The position numbers and the translations under genes were made by a program. This document shows, in pieces, positions 1 through 6,393 of a stretch of DNA of 6,569 nucleotides. The notes under the pieces were generated by a model, which saw only the letters and a list, made by a program, of their open reading frames with translations, searched no databases and was not told where the DNA came from. The first letter of the stretch is position 1; each line of letters begins with the position of its first letter. The stretch is from assembly GCA_017858295.1 (NCBI GenBank), contig JAFMBU010000091.1:1-6569 (forward strand), given 5' to 3'. The stretch is from Porticoccaceae bacterium (GTDB lineage: Bacteria > Pseudomonadota > Gammaproteobacteria > Pseudomonadales > Porticoccaceae).

Positions 1-770
1 TCAAAACCACCTACGATGTGATTATTCGCAACAACTTTATTCTCGATAATAATATCCCCAACTTTGCCGCGCCAGGTTCCACTGTGGCGGGCATTCCCTC
101 GGGTACGGGAATTTTGGTGATGGCGGCAGATGATGTGATTATCGAAGGCAATATTATCGTCAATCACAAGGTGGCGGGCATATTGATCAATGACCATGGC
201 AATGCCCCGGGCTTAACTCTGGACCCAGACGTGGATCCCAATGCCGATCGGGTGATGATTCTGGACAATGTGATGCACAACAATGGCTATGACACTATCG
301 ACGAAGTGCGCGCCTTTGCTCTCACCGAACTGCATACCGGCGATATAGATATTTTTCAGATCGGTCCCAGTGAGGACAGCTGTATTATCAATCGCCACCG
401 TTACAACCATGTGGGTCTGGGCGACTTTGCCGAATGTGGTTTTACCAACACCCACAGCACCCACAGTTACCTCTTAGCCGGCGGTGCCAAGCCACGAGTG
501 ATAGAGCCAGAGGAGCGGGGTGAAATTGCTTATATGGGCATCTGTGCTGGCTGTCATGCCTACGACGATGTGCTGATTGGCCCGTCCATAAGAGATATTC
601 AGGCCATGTACGCAGGTAATGTGGCAGGTATTGTTAGCTACATTAACGCGCCGTTTAAGGTTCGTGCGGATTATCCGGAGATGCCGGCGCAGAATTATCT
701 CGATGCAGAGACTCAGTTGGCGGTGGCAGACTATCTGCTCAATATCCCATTAGAGCAGAGCCAACCTTAA
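1..770 (+). CDS. Parallel beta-helix protein with C-terminal cytochrome c domain (5' end missing)
   Basis: The reading frame is already open at the left edge (first full codon at position 3, reading KTTYDV), so the N-terminus lies outside the window. A GTG at 18 is just an internal Val. The first roughly 90 residues show repeating short hydrophobic strands with Asn-rich turns (VIIRNNF, VIIEGNIIVNH, GILINDHGN, VMILDNVMHNNG), the ladder pattern of a right-handed parallel beta-helix as in NosD/pectate-lyase-like folds and the TIGR03805-type beta-helix proteins. Near the C-terminus a heme c attachment motif CAGCH is encoded at 543-557, followed by GPSIRDI and, about 42 residues after the heme His, a Met in YPEMPAQNYL that fits the distal heme ligand. 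This is a class I mono-heme cytochrome c module and implies periplasmic or surface location. The substrate is unknown; an extracellular or periplasmic electron-transfer or redox role is inference. The gene converges with the dipeptidase gene. Confidence 0.85.
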   Translation, partial: KTTYDVIIRNNFILDNNIPNFAAPGSTVAGIPSGTGILVMAADDVIIEGNIIVNHKVAGILINDHGNAPGLTLDPDVDPNADRVMILDNVMHNNGYDTIDEVRAFALTELHTGDIDIFQIGPSEDSCIINRHRYNHVGLGDFAECGFTNTHSTHSYLLAGGAKPRVIEPEERGEIAYMGICAGCHAYDDVLIGPSIRDIQAMYAGNVAGIVSYINAPFKVRADYPEMPAQNYLDAETQLAVADYLLNIPLEQSQP

Positions 771-789
771 CGGCAGCCTGGCACATTAA

Positions 790-1953
790 TCAGGGCAGAT
801 AGGTCTGCAGGAAAGTGAGCATATTCTCACCCATCACCTTGCGGATCTGCTGCTCACTGAGATTCGCTTCCAGCAGTGCCTGAGTGATGACAGCCATTTC
901 ACTGCCATCAAAAGAGGTGGTCACTGTGCCATCAAAATCGGAACCCAGAGAGATATGATCCTCTCCCACTAGACCAATACCATAGACAATCGCGGCGGCC
1001 ACAGTGGCCGGGCTGTTGCCACAGATGGCACCATCCCAAAATCCTACAGCGATCAATCCCCCTGCTGCGGCGATTTGCTCCATTAACTTATCGCTGATAT
1101 TGCGCGGTGATGGGCAGTGACCCTGAAACCCGGTGTGACTGACAATCAGCGGTTTATTGCTGATAGCCAAGGTATCGACCACTACCTGTTCCGAGGAGTG
1201 AGAGACATCCAGCATAATCCCGAGAGCCAGCATCTTGTTAACCGCATCGCGACCAAATTGCGTTAAGCCTTCTCCGCTAGTGCCATGGAGGGAACCCCCG
1301 AGTTTATTATCAAAGAAATGCTGCAGGCTCATCATGCGAAAGCCGTTGTTAAACAGCCGTTGAATATTATCCAGATCCCCATCCAGTGCATGGGAACCCT
1401 CGGTGCCCAGCAACCCGCCAATCAGAGTTGGATTGCTCTGACGACGTTTTAGAAATTCAGCCAGCTCAATGCGCGACCGAATCAACATTAAATTATCAGG
1501 ATCTCGGGCAGCCAATTTATACAGCTTGTCCGCCTGAAACAGTGCCCGTTCAGCAAGGCTAGTCCAAGTTGCCGCAGGCCAGCGCTGAGCCATGGCTAAC
1601 AGCGTAATATTGTCGCTGGCGTCGCTACTATTGCGCTCATAGTTTTGACCGCTGGGAGATTTGGTTACCGTGGTAAACATCTGCAGCGCCATATTGCCCT
1701 GCTGCATGCGCGGAAAATCCAGGTGTCCATAGTCGTACTGCTCACTTAGATTGCGCATCCACAGCAAGCTATCTGCGTGCCAGTCGCCAATCAGCAGACT
1801 GCTGTGCAGTTGTTGGGCCTGGTCAGAGATCTCGTAGGCTTGATGCTCGACCACAACATTCCGCTCCTCATCCAAAATGGCCGGCGCAAAAGTGAGAAAC
1901 AGACCAAGAGAGACAGCAAGAACTAGTGCAAAAATAATAAAATATTTTTTCAT
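790..1953 (-). CDS. Membrane dipeptidase, peptidase family M19
   Basis: This 387-residue protein is a zinc-dependent dipeptidase of the renal dipeptidase family (M19), which cleaves dipeptides, in several members including those with a D-residue. Visible metal ligands match the family: H59 and D61 in GDWHAD, bridging E185 in GTEGSHALDG, H252 in LDVSHSS and H273 in LIVSHTGF. R284 in SPRNISD and D339 in GSDFDG match conserved active-site positions. Residues 4-23 form one hydrophobic segment behind a KK start, so the enzyme is probably exported or anchored in the inner membrane facing the periplasm; no lipobox Cys is seen. It is full length for the family. The ATG lies two bases after the stop of the upstream glucosaminidase gene with only a weak Shine-Dalgarno, which suggests translational coupling in the same operon. 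It is the last gene of the leftward operon. Confidence 0.95.
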   Translation of the reverse strand: MKKYFIIFALVLAVSLGLFLTFAPAILDEERNVVVEHQAYEISDQAQQLHSSLLIGDWHADSLLWMRNLSEQYDYGHLDFPRMQQGNMALQMFTTVTKSPSGQNYERNSSDASDNITLLAMAQRWPAATWTSLAERALFQADKLYKLAARDPDNLMLIRSRIELAEFLKRRQSNPTLIGGLLGTEGSHALDGDLDNIQRLFNNGFRMMSLQHFFDNKLGGSLHGTSGEGLTQFGRDAVNKMLALGIMLDVSHSSEQVVVDTLAISNKPLIVSHTGFQGHCPSPRNISDKLMEQIAAAGGLIAVGFWDGAICGNSPATVAAAIVYGIGLVGEDHISLGSDFDGTVTTSFDGSEMAVITQALLEANLSEQQIRKVMGENMLTFLQTYLP

Positions 1954-1955
1954 TT

Positions 1956-2699
1956 TTAGAGCTCGTCATAGCCATGTAATTGATTGATTCTGATCACCGC
2001 CTGCACCTCATCAACATAGACCTGGCGCAGCTCTGAGTAATACAGCAGAGTTTGTGCCAGTTGATGACCAGTGGCAGAACTCTCGGCCGTGCTCAGTTCA
2101 GCGCGAAGCGCGCGCAGATCTTTATAGGCGCGATGAGTATTGAGATTGTGGAGATAGGCATCAATTGCAGCGGCCACGGAATCAAACTTGGCCACCTCAT
2201 GTCTGCTGTCTGCCGAGCGCCGCAGCGGCACAAGGCCGCAGCCCTTCTCATAACACCACTGACCAAACAGATTATTACCCTGCCGAGCAAAGCGCGAGGT
2301 TCCCCAGGCCGACTCGATGGCCGCCTGAGCCAGAACCAATGAAGGTGGCAGTACCGCAACTCGCAATAGCAGCTGATCAATTACTTGCTGGTTGTTGAGA
2401 GTTTGCGTATCTACGCGATAGCTTTCAGCCAACTGCAGCAAATTGCGCTGCTGAAAAAATGACAGTTGATCAGCGTCGGTGGCCATCTCCTCAAGCTCGG
2501 CACGCTGTTCCATAATCGACTGATTGGCAGCAGATACCAGGGGCAGCATATAGTCAAAAAACGCCGTTTTCTTCTGCTTCACATCGCTGTAGCCACCAAA
2601 ATCTGGCAGCGGATCGCGGTTCGCTCCCACACTGTAGAGGCTCACTACAGCGACTAAAAAGATGGCAAAAAATACCTTGCTGCGGAGCAAACTCATCAT
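1956..2699 (-). CDS. Bax-like N-acetylglucosaminidase (peptidoglycan hydrolase fold)
   Basis: The 247-residue product resembles the Bax proteins (COG2992), which carry a glucosaminidase domain related to FlgJ and GH73 enzymes that cut the glycan strand of peptidoglycan. Key signs are LPPSLVLAQAAIESAWGTS (residues 117-135) with the expected catalytic Glu at E129, then FARQGNNLFGQW and the CYEKGCGLVP segment, which is typical of Bax. Residues about 8-24 are a hydrophobic export signal or anchor, so it should act in the periplasm. The conserved tail (AYLHNLNTHRAY, LLYYSELRQVYVDEVQAVIR) is also family-like. Two adjacent Met codons compete for the start. The first overlaps the MFS stop by four bases (ATGA); the second, beginning at 2696, gives a one-base TGATG overlap and sits at a better distance from AAGG. 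Either way it is translationally coupled to the MFS gene. Activity itself is inferred from the fold. Confidence 0.9.
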   Translation of the reverse strand: MMSLLRSKVFFAIFLVAVVSLYSVGANRDPLPDFGGYSDVKQKKTAFFDYMLPLVSAANQSIMEQRAELEEMATDADQLSFFQQRNLLQLAESYRVDTQTLNNQQVIDQLLLRVAVLPPSLVLAQAAIESAWGTSRFARQGNNLFGQWCYEKGCGLVPLRRSADSRHEVAKFDSVAAAIDAYLHNLNTHRAYKDLRALRAELSTAESSATGHQLAQTLLYYSELRQVYVDEVQAVIRINQLHGYDEL

Positions 2700-4003
2700 G
2701 CCTTGAGATCCGCGAGCAATTTACGCGCCGCCAAAAAGAAGAACGCCGCCGAGATCAAATTGACAAATGAGACTATGCCCAGGGCATAACGCAGTGCCTC
2801 AGAACCGTAGCTGGGAGTGAGGAAATCACTCAGCATACCCACCACTAAAGGCCCTAAACCCAAACCAATGAGGTTGAGAATAAAGAACAGAATAGCCGAG
2901 GCCATGGCGCGCATGCTCGGGCTCACCAATGTGTGTGAGATGGCAATGGTTGGCCCCAGATAAAAGGCGCCCAGCATAGTGGCAAAAAACAGAAAGCCCA
3001 GGGCTAATCGGGGATCGCCAATAAACACCGCGGTAAACATCAGCGGCACACTGCAGGCCGCGGGAATCCCGGAAATCCACAGATACCAGCGCTTGTCTTT
3101 AGCGCCGTAGCGATCCGCCAATACGCCCCCCATATAGGTTCCCAGCGCGCCGCCTATACCGGTGATCAGCGCCAGACTGGTGCCCACCTCCAAGCTGCTA
3201 AAACCGTGAGAGCGAATTAAAAACGACGGTGTAAAGTTGCCAATACCATAGCTGCTAAAGGCATTTAGCCCGGCGGCAACGGCAAACAGCTTAAAGGAAC
3301 CAAAGCTTTTAAGGGTGCGCAGGGTTTCGCCAAAGGTTGCTGGGGCTTCTAGGGCGCGACCTTCTAGACCGCCGCGGACCGGTTCGCGAATGGTGAAACG
3401 GACTAAGAGAGCCACCAAAAAGCCCGGCACACCGACCACGAAGAAGGCCGTTCGCCAACCAAACTCACTGTTGATCCACCCGCCAATCAAAAAGCCAAAC
3501 AGAATGCCCAGATAGACACCGGTAGAGTAAAACGACAGGGCACTGCCGCGCTGTTCAACCGGGTAATAATCAGAAATCATCGAATGGGATGGGGGGCTGC
3601 CGCCAGCTTCACCGACGCCAACACCGATCCGCGCCATTAACAACTGCCAGAAGTTCTGGGTAAACCCAGAAAGTGCCGTCATACCACTCCACACCGCTAT
3701 CGCAAGAGAGACAATATTGCGGCGGTTGCCCACATCGGCCCAGCGGGCAATGGGAATACCCACGCTGACGTAAAAGATGGCAAAGGCAAAACCGGTGAGC
3801 AGACCGAGCTGAGAATCAGACAGGTCCATATCCACTTTAATCGACTCTTGCAGAATAACCAGAATCTGCCGGTCAATAAAATTGAGCGCATAGACCAGTG
3901 TGAGTAAAACCAACACATAGCGGCGATAGCCATTGGATACAGGTGTAGCGGTTGATTCAGAGGATTTTGCAGGAGCCCCTTCAGGCGGGGATGGATCAGA
4001 CAT
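2696..4003 (-). CDS. Spinster-like MFS transporter
   Basis: The protein has 435 residues with about twelve hydrophobic segments between residues 28 and 426 and a short polar Ser/Pro-rich cytoplasmic N-terminus, the usual size for the major facilitator superfamily. The first helix carries YALNFIDRQIL, characteristic of bacterial spinster-family members. The loop between helices 2 and 3 holds the MFS signature GIPIARWADVGNRR (residues 82-95). ARIGVGVGEAGGSPPSHSMI (124-143) matches the conserved helix 4-5 region, and a second A-like motif, GGVLADRYGAKDKR, occurs at 292-305. It should be a secondary transporter in the inner membrane; the substrate cannot be read from sequence. The start is supported by GAGGT five bases ahead of the ATG. 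It is the first gene of the leftward operon, divergent from the LuxR/P450/receptor genes, so it may serve the same substrate (inference). Confidence 0.95.
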   Translation of the reverse strand: MSDPSPPEGAPAKSSESTATPVSNGYRRYVLVLLTLVYALNFIDRQILVILQESIKVDMDLSDSQLGLLTGFAFAIFYVSVGIPIARWADVGNRRNIVSLAIAVWSGMTALSGFTQNFWQLLMARIGVGVGEAGGSPPSHSMISDYYPVEQRGSALSFYSTGVYLGILFGFLIGGWINSEFGWRTAFFVVGVPGFLVALLVRFTIREPVRGGLEGRALEAPATFGETLRTLKSFGSFKLFAVAAGLNAFSSYGIGNFTPSFLIRSHGFSSLEVGTSLALITGIGGALGTYMGGVLADRYGAKDKRWYLWISGIPAACSVPLMFTAVFIGDPRLALGFLFFATMLGAFYLGPTIAISHTLVSPSMRAMASAILFFILNLIGLGLGPLVVGMLSDFLTPSYGSEALRYALGIVSFVNLISAAFFFLAARKLLADLKA

Positions 4004-4008
4004 GGAGT

Positions 4009-4013
4009 ACCTC
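4009..4013 (-). promoter_or_regulatory. Ribosome binding site of the MFS gene
   Basis: On the minus strand GAGGT lies five bases ahead of the ATG at 4003. It fits the Shine-Dalgarno consensus and supports that start over downstream Met codons. Confidence 0.75.
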
Positions 4014-4034
4014 GATTATTATTTTTATTGGTCT

Positions 4035-4062
4035 TTTATAAGCACCTTCGTCCCAATGTAAC
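4035..4062 (-). promoter_or_regulatory. Putative sigma70-type promoter of the MFS-glucosaminidase-dipeptidase operon
   Basis: On the minus strand, GTTACA (4057-4062, four of six matches to TTGACA) is followed after 16 bases by TATAAA (4035-4040, five of six matches to TATAAT). A start point would fall in the low 4020s to about 4030, leaving a short leader before the Shine-Dalgarno at 4009-4013. A CCCAATG box at 4052-4058 overlaps the -35 and the spacer, where a bound regulator would be expected to act on the promoter. It was read by eye, without scoring. Confidence 0.45.
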
Positions 4063-4100
4063 ACCTAAGTCAATAAAGTTGAAAATATTCCCTACAGTTC

Positions 4101-4159
4101 ATTGGGGTAGGGTAAAAATTTACCGTATTGGGTATTGATGGTTGCCCCATTACACCAAT
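4101..4159. repeat. Repeated ATTGG(G/T)GTA boxes flanking the dyad
   Basis: ATTGGGGTA (4101-4109) and ATTGGGTA (4127-4134) are direct copies 26 bases apart, on either side of the dyad. A third copy lies inverted at 4151-4159 (TACACCAAT, the complement of ATTGGTGTA). Related shorter boxes occur toward the MFS gene: CCCAATG at 4052-4058 and ATTGGT at 4027-4032. That makes five ATTGG/CCAAT pentamers within about 133 bases, on both strands. They may be binding sites for a regulator; no known consensus was matched. Confidence 0.4.
4108..4127. promoter_or_regulatory. 20-base dyad, candidate operator
   Basis: TAGGGTAAAAATTTACCGTA has arms TAgGGTAAA and TTTACCgTA, pairing at eight of nine positions around a central AA, with GGTAAA/TTTACC as the perfect core. 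Length and symmetry are like those of operators bound by dimeric regulators, including lux-type boxes of 18-20 bases, though the sequence is not the classical lux box. It ends 50 bases ahead of the chosen LuxR-gene start, so autoregulation or joint control of the divergent genes is a reasonable guess. It is too short and AT-rich in the core to be a terminator. Confidence 0.5.
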
Positions 4160-4177
4160 GAGGGAAGACGAATTAGG

Positions 4178-5077
4178 ATGCCCAAGAATATGTACGAAGA
4201 ACAACAGGACAAGGAGTCACAAGGTTCGATCGACCTAAAATCACCGTACCCAAAGACCCATGGCAGTGCCAACAGCTCACATAGCTGGCGCACCGATCCC
4301 CAAGATGCGGAGCTAAGTTATTTTTCCCAGCTGTCACGGTCTAAAGACTTAAATGACTTTAAGCAGCGGATTCTCAAAGCGGTCAATCAAATGGGATTCT
4401 CCGACTTTTCCTTTATCCACATGGATGCGTCTGGCGACATAGATTCACTGGTTCTGTCGACCATTCCCAGGGCCATTTCACGGAGCTATTTTGAGCAGGG
4501 TCTCTACCAACATGACTTGATTATCCCCTATGCCAACAGCCGAACCCGGCCTATTTTTCGATCAGAGCTAGAAAACTATGTAAATCAGGCTCCATTCGAC
4601 AATGACATGACCGAGACTAGCCATGAAATATACAAAATTAATAAGTCCCATGGCTTTTACGATTTTTTTAATATGCCCTCAAATTCTTTCGACGGCAGCG
4701 GTAAAGTAATGTTTTTGGTAACCCAGAGAGACGGCAACCCCTTTGATTTTCGCCAGCGCGTGATGCAATGTCTGCGGTCCCTAGAGCTGCTTTCAGAAGC
4801 CATAGACATTCTCGTCGGCCAGCGATTTTCGGATGTAATTGGACTGAAAAAGCCACTCCCGAAAACTATCTATAAGATCAACCCCGCTCCTTTACGAGTC
4901 CTGCAAACCCTTGCCAACAACGATTTAAATATTCAATGCATAGCCCACAAACTATGTATCAGCGTAGTCACGGCAAACAAGCATTTAGAGACCGCTAGAA
5001 AAAGCTTAGGGGTCAGAACCAACTATGCGGCCATTAAACGAGGCCTGGAAAGCGGGCTGATTCACTTCGAAGACTAA
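4178..5077 (+). CDS. LuxR-type transcriptional regulator with divergent autoinducer-binding-like domain
   Basis: The chosen start gives 299 residues. It is an ATG with AGGGAAG at 4161-4167 about ten bases ahead. A TTG at 4142 in the same frame would add 12 residues but has no visible ribosome site; an ATG at 4190 is a further option. After a polar, low-complexity leader of about 45 residues comes a region resembling the autoinducer-binding domain (YFEQGLYQHDLIIPYANSR, RPIFRSEL, SHGFYDFFNMPS). The C-terminal 60 residues are a LuxR-type helix-turn-helix (LRVLQTLANNDLNIQCIAHK, ISVVTANKHLETARKSLGV, ending GLESGLI). By comparison with TraR/LuxR, the hallmark Trp residues and the Pro of the Asp-Pro pair in the ligand pocket are absent, as are the usual Glu and Gly of the DNA-binding domain. 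With no LuxI gene nearby it is best described as a LuxR solo. It is followed after 32 bases by the P450 gene, its likely target or operon partner. Confidence 0.88.
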   Translation: MPKNMYEEQQDKESQGSIDLKSPYPKTHGSANSSHSWRTDPQDAELSYFSQLSRSKDLNDFKQRILKAVNQMGFSDFSFIHMDASGDIDSLVLSTIPRAISRSYFEQGLYQHDLIIPYANSRTRPIFRSELENYVNQAPFDNDMTETSHEIYKINKSHGFYDFFNMPSNSFDGSGKVMFLVTQRDGNPFDFRQRVMQCLRSLELLSEAIDILVGQRFSDVIGLKKPLPKTIYKINPAPLRVLQTLANNDLNIQCIAHKLCISVVTANKHLETARKSLGVRTNYAAIKRGLESGLIHFED

Positions 5078-5109
5078 GCGTTATCACTGCAGCTCAGGGA
5101 GTCAGATCA

Positions 5110-6336
5110 ATGCCAGTAATCAGTACTCAAGAAAACCCTCTATCAAACACCCGACCCGGCATTGATCTGCAGTGCAAAGATCCCTTTGAGACCTTTGCAT
5201 TGATGCGCGAGCATCACCCTGTGTGCCAGATTGAACCCAATGGTTTATGGGCGATCAGCCGCTACAAAGACATCAAGGAGGCGCTTGCACAGCCAGAGGT
5301 TTTCTCATCACAAGCCCTAGACCGATTCTTTCAGGCCGACTGGCTAAGCGATGACTGCAAGTCTAAAAGACTGGTGGTTTCCCAGGACCCTCCAGAGCAC
5401 AAAAAATATCATGGGCTGCTCAACAAGGCATTTATCAACAGTAATATTAAGGCGCTGATTCCCCTGATGCGCGAGACCGCAAAATCCCTTATAGACAACA
5501 TGACTCCGGATATGCCGGTGGATTTTATAAGTCAATTTGCCTACCCCTATATTGGTAAAATCATCGGTCAGATTGTCGGTGTGGGAGACAAGCAAAGCCT
5601 TGCAGAAATACAAGAGTGGGTCGAGTACGAAGAGCAGATGTCGCCCTATAGGCCCAGCGATGAATTTATCGACGGATGCGAAAATTCGATTCGCCGACAG
5701 AAGGCCTATTTTCTCCAGGCGATTAAAGAGCGTCGCTTGAAACCCCGCAATGACCTACTCTCGAGCCTACTCGAAGCCCGAGTCGACCAGCAGGCCTTAA
5801 GCGATGAGGAGCTCTGCAGTTTGCTGAGCTTAATGGTTTCAGCTGGCTACACCACCACGGTCCAGGCTCTCACCCATGCCATCATTCAACTGTCACGGCG
5901 CCCGGAAATACTGGCCCAGATCAAACAATCGCCCCAGCTTATCCCCGCGTTTACCGAAGAGCTTTTGCGCCACAGCCCACCACTCTACACCGCCTTTCGC
6001 ATTGCCAGCCGCGATATAAAAATATATGACGTGACCATACCTAAAGGAGAGATGGTGCTGCCACTTCTCGCCTCGGGAAACCGCGATCCAGCGCAGTTTG
6101 AAAATCCCGATGAGTTCGATATTTTTCGCAAGAATGCCCGACAGCACCTGACCTTTGGCTACGGCATTCACACCTGTATTGGTGCGGCTCTGGCACGCCT
6201 GGAAATACATGTGGCTCTGGAGGCCTTGCTGAGCGCCTACAGTGAAATAAGCTGCCCGCCAGACGATCAGCTCGACTGGATTCAATCCATCGGTATGCGT
6301 GCCGTCTCAACATTGCCGACACGTTTTTTTACTTAG
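5110..6336 (+). CDS. Cytochrome P450 monooxygenase (soluble bacterial class)
   Basis: The 408-residue protein has the normal length and order of motifs for a soluble bacterial P450 with no membrane anchor. The heme-binding loop FGYGIHTCIG lies at residues 349-358 with C356 as the thiolate ligand. The K-helix ExxR is E284-R287 in EELLRHSPP. The C-helix segment DPPEHKKYHGLLNKAF spans 93-108, and the I-helix AGYTTT spans 245-250. Two departures from consensus stand out. The C-helix has HxxxH (H97, H101) where HxxxR is usual, the Arg normally contacting a heme propionate. The I-helix has Thr at the position of the usual Glu or Asp before the catalytic Thr. The start is firm: AGGGAG lies eight bases ahead of the ATG. 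It would hydroxylate or otherwise oxidise a hydrophobic substrate using electrons from a ferredoxin and reductase not encoded here. Its place between a regulator and an outer-membrane receptor hints at catabolism of an imported compound (inference). The CYP family is not assignable by eye. Confidence 0.97.
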   Translation: MPVISTQENPLSNTRPGIDLQCKDPFETFALMREHHPVCQIEPNGLWAISRYKDIKEALAQPEVFSSQALDRFFQADWLSDDCKSKRLVVSQDPPEHKKYHGLLNKAFINSNIKALIPLMRETAKSLIDNMTPDMPVDFISQFAYPYIGKIIGQIVGVGDKQSLAEIQEWVEYEEQMSPYRPSDEFIDGCENSIRRQKAYFLQAIKERRLKPRNDLLSSLLEARVDQQALSDEELCSLLSLMVSAGYTTTVQALTHAIIQLSRRPEILAQIKQSPQLIPAFTEELLRHSPPLYTAFRIASRDIKIYDVTIPKGEMVLPLLASGNRDPAQFENPDEFDIFRKNARQHLTFGYGIHTCIGAALARLEIHVALEALLSAYSEISCPPDDQLDWIQSIGMRAVSTLPTRFFT

Positions 6337-6354
6337 AGCTCGAACCACTACCAA

Positions 6355-6364
6355 CACACCAATG
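6355..6364. promoter_or_regulatory. ACACCAATG box upstream of the receptor gene
   Basis: The nine bases ACACCAATG (6356-6364) repeat exactly the box at 4152-4160 ahead of the LuxR gene. Here it lies 29 bases before the receptor ATG, there 17 bases before the regulator ATG. It could be a shared regulator or leader-RNA site, but a single nine-base match can be chance. Confidence 0.25.
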
Positions 6365-6393
6365 GAAATCTAGCCCGCAAAGGAAAGGCCACT

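Larger units (their letters stand above)
4004..4177. promoter_or_regulatory. Divergent control region between the MFS operon and the LuxR-P450-receptor genes
   Basis: This 174-base gap is the only sizeable non-coding stretch in the window and must carry the start signals for both directions. It is AT-rich near the MFS side. It contains a plausible leftward promoter, a 20-base dyad, and several ATTGG/CCAAT boxes, listed separately. No convincing sigma70 promoter was found for the rightward genes; TTGAAA at 4079-4084 has no matching -10 at normal spacing, so that direction may depend on an activator or another sigma factor. Confidence 0.7.

Noticed and set aside
213..464. Minus-strand frame with a P-loop-like GVGKTT string
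   Set aside because: It is antisense to the beta-helix/cytochrome gene; a genuine nucleotide-binding motif would need a whole domain around it, and the rest of the 83 residues shows none.
771..789. Possible bidirectional terminator between the converging genes
   Set aside because: The 19-base gap and its flanks show only short, broken GGCAG/CTGCC-type pairings and no stem followed by a T-run.
2052..2398. Open frames on the plus strand, and a second minus-strand frame (2093-2380), inside the glucosaminidase gene
   Set aside because: Their products are rich in Arg, Pro and Cys without recognisable motifs, and they lie wholly within a gene with clear family motifs in its own frame. They are frame shadows.
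4079..4084. TTGAAA as a -35 for the rightward operon
   Set aside because: At 16-18 bases downstream the sequence is G-rich (within TTGGGGTAG), with nothing like TATAAT.
4138..4161. Seven-codon ATG...TGA frame just ahead of the LuxR gene, ending at its ribosome site
   Set aside because: There is no ribosome binding site in front of it and no attenuator-like hairpin; very short frames like this arise by chance.
5893..6322. Two long minus-strand open frames (130 and 93 codons) opposite the P450 gene
   Set aside because: They lie antisense to the K-helix and heme loop of a certain P450, show no domain, and have no upstream ribosome site of note.
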